A stretch of 29,709 nucleotides of DNA from a virus, in the IMG/VR virus record IMGVR_UViG_3300025301_000075, positions 1 through 29,709 of that record, one strand, 5' to 3'. Positions 9,812 through 17,218 of the stretch are shown piece after piece (the first letter of the stretch is position 1; each line of letters begins with the position of its first letter). The notes under the pieces were generated by a model. The model made no database searches, was not told the DNA's origin, and saw only the letters and a program-made list of their open reading frames with translations. Position numbers and translations under genes: made by a program.

Positions 9812-11736
9812 TTTGCATTTCCCCAATTAGTTCCAATTCCAACGTCAATCCTTGATGGTATCTGAAGATCAGGAATACAATTTTCCATCAAGTCCTTAAT
9901 CTTTTTCACCTGATCTTCATTCTTTATCGAAAAGCAAAGCTCGTCATGAACCGTCAGCATGGGCAGGTAACCATGGTCCGCACACACCTTCATGGCCATT
10001 TTGGTCTGATCGGCAGAGGACGCCTGTATCAAACGGTTCAAAGCCTTGTAGGTAAAGGCTACCTGATAACGGTCTGGTTCAAAACTTTTCCAGCCTTTCT
10101 CACGTTCTTCTTCCGGGATGGCAAGTATGCCCCGCCATCTTTCCTCAAGTTTATCCGCATGGATCAAAGAACTTGAATCCTTGTTATATCCTCGTAGCTC
10201 CCTCATAGGGAACCGGCACTTGCGTCCTAGCAATGTACGGATTTCATTTCGTCGAGAAGCTACTTCCATAACCGAAGATGCCATCGCTCTTATAAACGGA
10301 ACCTTCTCGTCATAGTCGTTTCTTAGTTCCTTGGCTTCTTCAAAAGAAATATTCCCCATGACATTGGCCAATTTCCCAATGCCCATCCCATACATGATCC
10401 CCAAGTTTATCGTCTTGGCACTGTCACGATCCACATCAGCTATGTCGGCTATCATCTGGTGGAAGTCAAAATTAGCCTTCTTGTACTGATCTACTATTTC
10501 TAAAACCTTTTCGTTATCCCTTACCTCCGGGGTCTTGGAAGCATAGTGCATGAGCCACCTGGGTTCCTGTGCGTTATAATCGAAGCCTCCCCATTTACAA
10601 TCTTCCTCTGGGAGGAACAGACCACGGATCATTTCCTTTATTTCAGGATGTTTAGAGGGAACTTGCTGCAAATTAGGATGGCTTGATGAAAATCGCCCGG
10701 ACACAGTTCCACCGTCATCTGAGCGCAACTGGTTAAACTGACAATGAATACGGCCTTTGTACTGATGATTGAGTATCGTATCAACAAAGGTAGTGTTGGC
10801 CTTGTTGTACTCCCTGATTTCCAGAATTGTTTTGGCAACAGGGTGAGAATGTCCTTTAAGAAAATGCTTGGTGAAGCTGGGAGCGTCCGTTTTTGGAGTT
10901 CGCTGATATTCCAGGCCAAGCGCATCAAAGACAGACGCCAATGATGTAGCGTTCCATGGTTCAAGGTGAATTTTGGTTTCGTCATGTATCTTCTTCAAAA
11001 GAGCATCCTCCTTCTTTTGAAGAAACTCTTTGGTCGTTTGGGCTTTTTCTACATCGACCCGTACACCTTTTTTCCTCATCTCAAATATAATGGGCAGAAG
11101 ATCAAGCTCCAGTTCAAATATTTTATCACAATTTTCCTTTTTAAGCTTTCGGCTTAAAACGTCCCACAACCGTAATGTGAGACGTGCGTCCGTTTCAGCG
11201 TACAAAGCTACCCGTGACGCTGGAAGTTTCCACATATCTTTTTTTGCGTCTACACCATGCTGACCTGCTGCCCGTTTAAGATCCTCCTCTTGCTTACGTT
11301 CTCCCAGATAGGTCCCTCCAAGGGCGTTCAAGGAATAACTGAATCTATTCTCATCGAGCAGCGGTGCGGCAATCATGGTGTCGAGTATTTGTCCTTTAAT
11401 TTCAATACCTTTCGTTAACAACCACCCCACATCGTACTGGGCGTTATGAAAAACCACAGACATTTTGTGGTTTAATTGATCCTGTAGCCAACCGCATACC
11501 GTCCGCTTTGACATGTTATCGCCGCCCTCATGGGCAATGGGAAGGTAGGCGTTCCACTGGGAGGACGCTACGGCGATCCCGATTAATTGACCATCGTCCC
11601 TTGACCACCCTGGTCCTTTGGTAATGAGGTTAGGGTCGCGGGTTTCCACGTCTATTGCTATTATTTTTTCCTGGGATAAATCAGGTAGTGTCTCTGGAGG
11701 TGTCCAGACTGACTCGTCAAAGAGGTCTTCTTTCAT
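9808..11736 (-). CDS. polA: Family A DNA polymerase with 3'-5' exonuclease
   Basis: The replicative polymerase, 642 residues, T7-like in having a proofreading domain but no 5'-3' exonuclease domain. Exonuclease motifs: Asp29/Glu31 in AIDVETRD, Asp102 in HNAQYD, Tyr179/Asp183 in YAETD. Polymerase motifs: A with Asp386 in FDYNAQEPR; B (O-helix) RDSAKTINLGIMYG with Arg437, Lys441, Tyr449; C with His597-Asp598 in TVHDE. The position matching Phe762 of E. coli Pol I is Leu445, a substitution seen in many marine viral polymerases and discussed as linked to slower, more accurate synthesis. ATGA overlaps on both ends place it in one operon with DUF6378, helicase and primase genes. Confidence 0.95.
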   Translation of the reverse strand: MKEDLFDESVWTPPETLPDLSQEKIIAIDVETRDPNLITKGPGWSRDDGQLIGIAVASSQWNAYLPIAHEGGDNMSKRTVCGWLQDQLNHKMSVVFHNAQYDVGWLLTKGIEIKGQILDTMIAAPLLDENRFSYSLNALGGTYLGERKQEEDLKRAAGQHGVDAKKDMWKLPASRVALYAETDARLTLRLWDVLSRKLKKENCDKIFELELDLLPIIFEMRKKGVRVDVEKAQTTKEFLQKKEDALLKKIHDETKIHLEPWNATSLASVFDALGLEYQRTPKTDAPSFTKHFLKGHSHPVAKTILEIREYNKANTTFVDTILNHQYKGRIHCQFNQLRSDDGGTVSGRFSSSHPNLQQVPSKHPEIKEMIRGLFLPEEDCKWGGFDYNAQEPRWLMHYASKTPEVRDNEKVLEIVDQYKKANFDFHQMIADIADVDRDSAKTINLGIMYGMGIGKLANVMGNISFEEAKELRNDYDEKVPFIRAMASSVMEVASRRNEIRTLLGRKCRFPMRELRGYNKDSSSLIHADKLEERWRGILAIPEEEREKGWKSFEPDRYQVAFTYKALNRLIQASSADQTKMAMKVCADHGYLPMLTVHDELCFSIKNEDQVKKIKDLMENCIPDLQIPSRIDVGIGTNWGNAK

Positions 11737-12017
11737 CCGCGATTCTCATCGTAATGAGAAATGAGATCCCCCCAAATTCCAGTATAAGCCGCTGCATCTG
11801 CAAGGTCATCGTCGTTTTTGCCACCTACTTCCTGCCTGGCCACTTTAAGAAGAACCATACAGAAAGCTACCTGTTCTGGGGTAACAATGGTTTCAAGATA
11901 TGTGGACCACAGAATGGATATCCTTTCATGTAGTTCGACATAATCTCCGTGTTGGGCGCCCCGTTCTCCTGAAACAAGAATTTGAGCTTTTTCCAGATTT
12001 TTTGATGGTATTTTCAT
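11733..12017 (-). CDS. DUF6378 domain phage protein
   Basis: A 94-residue protein matching the DUF6378 pattern as I remember it: EKAQILVSGERGAQHGDYVE, then HERISILWSTYL, TPEQVAFCMVLLKVARQE and DLADAAAYTGIWGDLI. It is widespread in phages, often next to replication or nucleotide-metabolism genes. The His/Glu/Asp pattern is reminiscent of all-alpha NTP pyrophosphohydrolases, but that is only an inference. It is linked by ATGA overlaps to the helicase gene upstream and polA downstream. Confidence 0.8.
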   Translation of the reverse strand: MKIPSKNLEKAQILVSGERGAQHGDYVELHERISILWSTYLETIVTPEQVAFCMVLLKVARQEVGGKNDDDLADAAAYTGIWGDLISHYDENRG

Positions 12018-13543
12018 AACTCGTAATACAACTCGCTGTTAGGTTCCATGATATGGAGGGATTGTTTAGCCCTCGTAACTGCCACATAAAAAACCCTATG
12101 CTCTATGGAAGGGTTTTGGAGGTACGTTTTATAAGCTGCGTAGGATAGTTCCGGTATCACCAGAACATTATCACATTCACCCCCTTTCATGGAGTGAATG
12201 GTACTGACTTTAATTCTTGGATGTTTGACATTGTCCCCCCGTCTTAAAGCGTTAAGTATATAGTTCTTGGTATCAATATCAATCTTGGTCAATGCTTCAT
12301 GCCACCGGATACCTAGTTTCCACCTTAAACCAAAACGATCAGCCGCCATATTAATATCAATAAGTTCTTCCTGATTTGAATCAAGGAAGGTACGACAACG
12401 AGGACCAAATCCTTTCACATAATCCTCCCCGGAAGTCATCTGCATGTACACACTTCTGAGTTCAGCAATTGAAATCTGATCTCCTTTTGCCAGTTTCTCC
12501 CAGGAAATGATGGCGTCATATATTCTGGAATCAATGCTGGGACGGCCATGACGACTGTAGACCCACCCTTCTTCTCTTAGTTTGTTGGCGTATTTTGTAG
12601 CAATATAATTTGTCCTCGCAAGAATGCACCATTCTCCCTCATCAAAAGGAACATCCCAAAAGTTCTGGTAATAATGAACCGAACCCTCTTCGTCTCGAGG
12701 AGACCACTGTTTGGGTGCTCTTCCCTCAATACGGGACACAATACGCTGTGCTTCCTCCCACACTCTACGAGGGAGTCTATAAGACTGAGTCAAAACATGC
12801 TTCTTGTCTGTAGCCGTTAAGAAAGCGTTAACGTCTGCACCCTGGAAATTCATAATGGCTTGGTCATCATCGCCAGTAAAAACCTGAACTTCAGGAGTGA
12901 GACGGAGTACATCAATCATCTCCCACTGAAGGGTAGATAAATCCTGCGCCTCATCCACAAACAAGGCATCTATATCAAGTGCCTCTCCCCTTGCTACAAA
13001 ATTTTCAATCATATCAGTGAAATCGATTTTCCGGCGTACCTTCTTGTAATTTAGATACGCATCTATCAGACGGTTTAATTCAGACCAGTACAAGTCATAG
13101 TTTTCCGACTGCCGGTAACTTTCTTCCAGCGAAATACGAAGGCTACGGGAGAGCTGATATATGTTTAAATATACATCCCCTTGGGAAAACCCAAGGATAT
13201 CAAAATCACTTTCAAGACCATTTTTCTTTGATTCCGTAAAAAGAAGCCCTACTGACTTCCCCAAGGTTTTTAAATCTGAGCCACGCATAACATTGTCAAC
13301 CTTATATCCTCCACTGCGAAAAGCCATGGCGTGAAGCGTCTGGAAATGAGGAAGACTGTCTTCTTCAAGACCCCAGTCCTTGCATACTCGTTCACGGCTT
13401 TCTTGTGCTGCCTTACGTGTGAAGGAGACACAGGCAATTCTTTCAGGAGGGATGTTGTCCTCCAGGCAGTTGCGTATGAGGTTGGAAAGGTTTTGGGTTT
13501 TGCCGGTTCCCGGTGGCCCCAGATAAGTTATGGGGTCTGTCAA
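12014..13543 (-). CDS. UvrD/PcrA-like superfamily 1 DNA helicase
   Basis: An ATP-driven helicase of 509 residues for phage replication or recombination. Motif I GPPGTGKT (9-16), Ia VSFTRKAAQE, II DEAQD (197-201), III TGDDDQAIMNFQGA (from 223), IV QSYRLPR, V STIHSMKGGE and VI YVAVTRAKQ are all present, so the enzyme looks intact. The start is TTG at 13543, overlapping the primase stop as TTGA. No ATG exists between the upstream in-frame stop at 13562-13564 and the Walker motif, and GAGGAAG lies a few bases upstream, so the TTG start is well supported. It is shorter than UvrD/PcrA (about 700 residues), as usual for phage versions. Confidence 0.92.
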   Translation of the reverse strand: MTDPITYLGPPGTGKTQNLSNLIRNCLEDNIPPERIACVSFTRKAAQESRERVCKDWGLEEDSLPHFQTLHAMAFRSGGYKVDNVMRGSDLKTLGKSVGLLFTESKKNGLESDFDILGFSQGDVYLNIYQLSRSLRISLEESYRQSENYDLYWSELNRLIDAYLNYKKVRRKIDFTDMIENFVARGEALDIDALFVDEAQDLSTLQWEMIDVLRLTPEVQVFTGDDDQAIMNFQGADVNAFLTATDKKHVLTQSYRLPRRVWEEAQRIVSRIEGRAPKQWSPRDEEGSVHYYQNFWDVPFDEGEWCILARTNYIATKYANKLREEGWVYSRHGRPSIDSRIYDAIISWEKLAKGDQISIAELRSVYMQMTSGEDYVKGFGPRCRTFLDSNQEELIDINMAADRFGLRWKLGIRWHEALTKIDIDTKNYILNALRRGDNVKHPRIKVSTIHSMKGGECDNVLVIPELSYAAYKTYLQNPSIEHRVFYVAVTRAKQSLHIMEPNSELYYEL

Positions 13544-15072
13544 AACGGGACTTCCTCTTCCTCAAAGGTCACTGGTGGTAGATCCACTTCCCCCTTGTCC
13601 ATTTCCGGGACGTACCATACCCGAACTTCTTTCCACTTATCCTTGTTATCTTTAAAACGATATCTCTTATTGGACATATCACCGTTGTTAAGTTCCTTTA
13701 GTCTTTCCGTTACCTGACCACGGGTATAGGCACCAAAGTTGTGGCGCTTCAGAAATTCCTGGAGACCACTAAGCTTGAAGTAGGTTACGCCTTCATCAGT
13801 CCAGGGTTTGCCTGTGAGAAGTTCTTCCGGGCTTTGTGCCTTGATCCTCGAAGTACAGTACATCTCAAGGAGTTCGTTGAACTGTCCCTTGTGAGTGAGT
13901 TCTTCCGGCACCGAAATACGTGTAGCCGTTTCCAGTAGCTTGTCTATCAGGTCACGCCAGTCAGGCTCTTTCATTTTAGGAGGCATCTTGTACATCTGTT
14001 CCATACACGCCCTCTGAAATTCCACCTGCATCTGCAATTGTTTGGTTGCAAGTTCCAGACGAGAACCGTCCACATCCACAAACCAGACAGGAGGTTCAGA
14101 TTCCACCACGGTTAATCCGCCAAGAGTAGCCGCCCCTTGGCTGGTGCTAATGCCATACTTGCGTGTTCTGCATAAGGCACGGTTACAATGACTGTGCAAA
14201 GGTTCCTGCTTACATGAGTAGATATAATCTTTCTTCTCCAACTGCTTTTGGATGGTTACTATTTCCGAAGCTGGTAAAGGAGGACTGCAATAGTCCTGAT
14301 TGGCTTTCTCCAACAACTGTTTCCACTTGGACGGATCAACCATTTTGAAATAGACCCCTACATTTAGTAAGGTATTATTCCTTCCCCCTTCTGGTATCCC
14401 GAACTCTGCTATTTGCTGAAGACATGGGGGGCCGTGCGGAAGGACGGAAGCATCTACTCCGATGACGCATTCTTTCAATGTTTTGAAATCAAGCCGCATA
14501 CTTTCTGCGCGATCAAGGAACTCTTCAAGGGAAAGACTTTCCCCCTTCTTATCAAGACCGTACCGTGTCGTATGCTTTGAATTAAAATAAGGGAGATTTA
14601 TAAAATTTCCGACATCCCCACGTTCTACTATTACTTCTTCCTGTTTAGGAAAAATCTCACAAGTCCCCCAGCCTAACGCTGATGCGAACTCTGCAAGTTT
14701 GTCACGGATTTCAGATGCCGCAACGCTCTCAGACATGAACAGGAATAAGTGGGCGCCCCCCGATTTGGATCTGCAAAGAACCAAAGGAAGCTTTAAATTT
14801 TCTACCTTCTTATATAAAGAGACAAGGTCGAGATTGTAATCGTCAATGTCCAATGCCCCAAACCAACAGCAATTGGTTTCATCGATGGGGATGCTGCCAA
14901 CTCCCAGTTTACCGTCCAGATGATCTTGGACCAGATCAAGTGTCAACGGTTCACGGACAATGAAGCTCTTGGCTTTTTTCTTACCCTCACGGTGATTATC
15001 AATAACCGTGGTTTGGCCATGTGCTCCATTATACCCTTTAAAAAGGGATATAAATCGTTCAGTCGGATTCAT
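13540..15072 (-). CDS. Archaeo-eukaryotic-type (TOTE-like) DNA primase
   Basis: A 510-residue primase that would make replication primers. The N-terminal catalytic domain has ALDIDDY with the Asp75/Asp77 metal site, SKSGGAH with His108, and GNFINLPYF. The middle has PEGGRNNTLLNVGVYF, typical of primase C-terminal regions, and a Cys/His cluster (Cys287, His293, Cys296, Cys301) like the zinc element of TOTE-type AEPs. It is not a DnaG/T7 gp4 type, and no helicase domain is fused. The protein ends FEEEEVPF, an acidic tip ending in Phe that is matched by the SSB-like protein encoded just upstream in the operon. It overlaps the helicase gene (TTGA). Confidence 0.85.
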   Translation of the reverse strand: MNPTERFISLFKGYNGAHGQTTVIDNHREGKKKAKSFIVREPLTLDLVQDHLDGKLGVGSIPIDETNCCWFGALDIDDYNLDLVSLYKKVENLKLPLVLCRSKSGGAHLFLFMSESVAASEIRDKLAEFASALGWGTCEIFPKQEEVIVERGDVGNFINLPYFNSKHTTRYGLDKKGESLSLEEFLDRAESMRLDFKTLKECVIGVDASVLPHGPPCLQQIAEFGIPEGGRNNTLLNVGVYFKMVDPSKWKQLLEKANQDYCSPPLPASEIVTIQKQLEKKDYIYSCKQEPLHSHCNRALCRTRKYGISTSQGAATLGGLTVVESEPPVWFVDVDGSRLELATKQLQMQVEFQRACMEQMYKMPPKMKEPDWRDLIDKLLETATRISVPEELTHKGQFNELLEMYCTSRIKAQSPEELLTGKPWTDEGVTYFKLSGLQEFLKRHNFGAYTRGQVTERLKELNNGDMSNKRYRFKDNKDKWKEVRVWYVPEMDKGEVDLPPVTFEEEEVPF

Positions 15073-15080
15073 AGAAGACT

Positions 15081-15102
15081 GCCCCCGCCTTTCAACGGGG
15101 GC
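15081..15102 (-). terminator. GC-rich hairpin between SSB-like and primase genes
   Basis: GCCCCCG at 15081-15087 pairs perfectly with CGGGGGC at 15096-15102 across an 8-base loop. It lies in the 39-base gap between the SSB-like gene and the primase gene, the only long gap inside this leftward operon. On the transcribed strand the hairpin is followed by AGTCTTC rather than a T run, so it is more likely an attenuator, RNA-stability or processing element than a full terminator. It could give more SSB-like protein than primase from one message. Confidence 0.5.
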
Positions 15103-15111
15103 TTCCCTTAA

Positions 15112-15873
15112 TTAAAATGGAACGTCTTCAGCCGACTGATCCGTAATAGGGACTAACTCTTCGGGTGGGAGAAGGATGTTCAATGCAGCAGGGTTCCATT
15201 CCTTCGCCTCAGTATAAGCTTCCATGCTTGGCACCACTCCCTCAAGGGAAATTGACCAGGAATTCCACTTCCCTTTATCGTTGCCGTCCGGGACTGTTTT
15301 AAGACGGTACGTGTTGGCATAAGACGGAAGTGTTTTTCCATTCAGCTTTTGCATCATCATCATCGAAAGCCACATCCGGGACTTCTTCACTTGGGTCTTT
15401 TTCATGTCCACAATGGCACTTTCCAAGGTGCCGTCATCATGAATAATCTTGATGTAGTGTTGAGCGGTGCGGACAAGCTCGTTACCACTGTCCAGAATTT
15501 CAAGTCCGGTGGATTGATCTCTCACAGCCTGTTTTACTTCATTAGATTCGATTGCGAGTTCCCCCACAAACCCACCACCGTCCACTCTGGGAACAAATTC
15601 CAGAAACTTCATTTGAAAGTAGACCGGAATAACACTCACCCCTTCCTCACCATCCCAAAATCTCTGGGTCACAGTATTGAAGACATCGCCCACTGAGGCG
15701 CCCTCAATAAAGTCCGGTTCATTTTTGTTAATTTGGGGGGAAAGGGACTGAATTATCCTCAGAAAAGGAACCTGCATATCTGAGGTGGATACTTCTTCAA
15801 AACCCTTACCGGAATCTTCGGCAAAGGCGTTCTCTAGTTCAGCGGATAATCCGCCATTCGTTTTCTTAGCCAT
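15112..15873 (-). CDS. Probable single-stranded DNA-binding protein (gp2.5-like role)
   Basis: A 253-residue protein, first large gene product of the leftward operon before the primase. It has a beta-rich middle (GVSVIPVYFQMKFLEFVPR, then LVRTAQHYIKIIHDDGTLE) and an acidic C-terminus ending SAEDVPF, very like the interaction tip of bacterial SSB and T7 gp2.5. Similar proteins in phages are often annotated as hypothetical or SSB-like. AAAGGAGC about 8 bases before the ATG at 15873 is a strong ribosome site, fitting a protein needed in quantity. The fold cannot be proved by eye, so the role rests on the tail, operon position and family resemblance. Confidence 0.6.
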   Translation of the reverse strand: MAKKTNGGLSAELENAFAEDSGKGFEEVSTSDMQVPFLRIIQSLSPQINKNEPDFIEGASVGDVFNTVTQRFWDGEEGVSVIPVYFQMKFLEFVPRVDGGGFVGELAIESNEVKQAVRDQSTGLEILDSGNELVRTAQHYIKIIHDDGTLESAIVDMKKTQVKKSRMWLSMMMMQKLNGKTLPSYANTYRLKTVPDGNDKGKWNSWSISLEGVVPSMEAYTEAKEWNPAALNILLPPEELVPITDQSAEDVPF

Positions 15874-15876
15874 CGT

Positions 15877-16443
15877 TCATGCTCCTTTTATCTTGGCTTT
15901 TTGTCCAATGTGCGCATTAAAAATCTCAAGATCAATTTCCTGACGGTTCTCCACACGCTCCCGAATAAGCTTCTTCAGCGTCATGGGTTCCACCCAAGTC
16001 TTGGCACTCGTATCAAAACCCTTTTCTTCAAGATCCTGTTGCATTGACTTAGCGCGATTGTCTTCAGTGACACCAAATGAAACGCTAATTTCATTCTTTA
16101 TAAAATCAGAGGCGCCGATATCACGCAAATGAGAAAAAGCTACATCTCTCTGTAAAGGGTCTTTAGGCAACGTGCCAAAAACAAAAGTTGAAAGGCTAAC
16201 AGAATGCCCATCGACTTCTACCTTGTCCATTCCAACTTCCTGCATCTTTGCAGGGATTAGTTCGAACAGATAACGATCCACTTGCTTTTTTAAAGTCTTT
16301 GCTGCTTCTTCTGCTTGGGTAAAAGCTTTCTCCGTAGACAACGCTTGTCTAATAAGATCAGATAGTTCTCCACCGGCTTCAGTAGTAAGACCTTCAAAAG
16401 CACTTGCATCAGCTTTAATGCTCTCTAAAACATCTTCGTTCAT
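15877..16443 (-). CDS. Conserved phage protein next to SSB gene, function unknown
   Basis: A 188-residue protein. The N-terminal third is helical and rich in Glu/Ala/Lys (EEAAKTLKKQVDRYLFELIP), then KVEVDGHSVSLSTFVFGTLP, FIKNEISVSFG and a conserved C-terminus EPMTLKKLIRERVENRQEI followed by LEIFNAHIGQKAKI. I recognise this C-terminal pattern from many phage genomes, usually beside SSB or recombination genes, with no agreed function. AGGAG precedes the ATG at 16443, and only three bases separate its stop from the SSB-like start. A replication-associated role is inferred. Confidence 0.7.
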   Translation of the reverse strand: MNEDVLESIKADASAFEGLTTEAGGELSDLIRQALSTEKAFTQAEEAAKTLKKQVDRYLFELIPAKMQEVGMDKVEVDGHSVSLSTFVFGTLPKDPLQRDVAFSHLRDIGASDFIKNEISVSFGVTEDNRAKSMQQDLEEKGFDTSAKTWVEPMTLKKLIRERVENRQEIDLEIFNAHIGQKAKIKGA

Positions 16444-16466
16444 ATTAACGTATCTCCTCGTCAGGT

Positions 16467-16790
16467 TTAAAGTTCTTCAATGCCGCCACGGACACTTACC
16501 CGCACAGGATAATAAGTCTTCTCCATCTTATCCCACTTGAGTACGTTAACTCGTCCTTGGTTAGCATTTGCGGCCACCGCGAATGCGATACCGATTATGA
16601 CTGGGTCTCCCATCGCCAATAACCAATCATCATCACAAAACCCCTTGAGCTTTCGCCTGAGAAGCGAAACAACTCGTCCGGGGTTCATATGAATCTGATC
16701 GAAAGGAGAGGCGAGAGGAACAAGATCACCCCATTGATTTGCCGATACGATATCGACCTTGGGATTTTCCTGTGTAACGTACACAGTCAT
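16467..16790 (-). CDS. Conserved phage protein, first gene of the leftward operon
   Basis: A 107-residue protein with a good ribosome site (AAAGGAG) before the ATG at 16790. Characteristic stretches are LVPLASPFDQIHMNPGRVV, LLRRKLKGFCDDDWLLAMGD, PVIIGIAFAVAANANQGRV and NVLKWDKMEKTYYPVRVS. The pattern recurs in diverse tailed phages at the head of replication operons, but the function is unknown. Its leader would be the long structured region at 16791-17150. Confidence 0.7.
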   Translation of the reverse strand: MTVYVTQENPKVDIVSANQWGDLVPLASPFDQIHMNPGRVVSLLRRKLKGFCDDDWLLAMGDPVIIGIAFAVAANANQGRVNVLKWDKMEKTYYPVRVSVRGGIEEL

Positions 16791-16810
16791 TAAGTTCTCC
16801 TTTCTATCTG

Positions 16811-16946
16811 GATGCTGTCTAAAGCAGCAATCCAGTTAATAAAATTTTCTTCCCTAAACTTCGGGTTAGTAAAGGGACCCCAGATGAAAAGGACTAGAAA
16901 ACATCCAGGGTCCCTTTATTTTGCGCCTCTTACCGCACTTAACCCA
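16811..16946. repeat. Structured direct repeat, copy 1
   Basis: First of two imperfect copies (second at 16992-17140). Elements in order: a small hairpin TGCTG/CAGCA (16813-16829), then CCAGTTA, a 33-base stretch identical in both copies (16856-16888), a long hairpin, and ACTTAACCCA at the end. The long hairpin has arms 16871-16886 and 16902-16917: 14 of 16 positions pair, around a 15-base loop, followed on the plus strand by ATTTTG, a terminator-like shape for rightward transcription. Read leftward, it lies in the leader of the replication operon. Confidence 0.8.
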
Positions 16947-16991
16947 ATCAAATGACCATAGGAGAACGCAAGGTCTTCGTAGTTCTTGATA

Positions 16992-17140
16992 ACTGCTGAT
17001 ACAGCATCCAGTTATAAACTCCCTGCCAAACTTCGGGTTAGTAAAGGGACCCCAGATGAAGAAGATTCCAGAAAAAACATCTAGGGTCTCTTTACCGCGC
17101 AGTTTAAGGGTCCTAACTCAAAAGTGCGCTACTTAACCCA
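16992..17140. repeat. Structured direct repeat, copy 2
   Basis: Second copy, offset by 172 bases. The small hairpin is TGCTG-ATA-CAGCA (16994-17006), the identical 33 bases are 17028-17060, and the long hairpin has arms 17043-17058 and 17078-17093 with 15 of 16 positions able to pair (one G-T). No T run follows. It ends with ACTTAACCCA (17131-17140). Both hairpins are kept despite base changes in the second arm. AGGGTCC at 17107-17113 could pair with the left arm as an alternative, as in attenuators. Confidence 0.8.
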
Positions 17141-17157
17141 TAGTTGAAGTATTGAAT

Positions 17158-17186
17158 AATATAGCAGCTTATTTCGGTATTGCAAA
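17158..17186 (-). promoter_or_regulatory. Candidate sigma70 promoter for the leftward replication operon
   Basis: On the minus strand TTTGCA (17186-17181), a 17-base spacer and TATATT (17163-17158) form a fair sigma70 promoter: 4 of 6 and 5 of 6 matches. Transcription would start near 17150 and give a leader of about 360 bases carrying both structured repeats before the first gene at 16790. It shares its -35 bases with the rightward promoter, so the two probably compete. Confidence 0.45.
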
Positions 17187-17208
17187 TATAAAATCATGGT
17201 ACTATACT
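17180..17208 (+). promoter_or_regulatory. Candidate sigma70 promoter for the rightward helicase block
   Basis: TTGCAA (17180-17185), 17-base spacer, TATACT (17203-17208): a good sigma70 promoter with a near-consensus -10. The predicted start near 17215 is only about 4 bases before the helicase ATG at 17219, and no Shine-Dalgarno sequence is visible, so the message would be nearly leaderless. Confidence 0.6.
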
Positions 17209-17218
17209 CCCATCATTC

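Noticed and set aside
10638-10985. 115-codon minus-strand frame inside polA
   Set aside because: Alternate frame within an intact polymerase domain; polymerase motifs show which frame is used.
15349-15696. 115-codon plus-strand frame starting with a His run
   Set aside because: The His run is the complement of an ATG-rich stretch encoding Met residues in the SSB-like gene; no ribosome site.
16871-16922. Calling copy 1 hairpin a confirmed rho-independent terminator
   Set aside because: The shape fits for rightward transcription, but no rightward gene lies upstream to be terminated and copy 2 lacks the T run, so it is kept as part of the repeat.
16856-17060. CRISPR array from the repeated 33-base core
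   Set aside because: Only two copies, separated by 139 bases, each embedded in a longer imperfect repeat with hairpins; no regular spacers and no cas genes.
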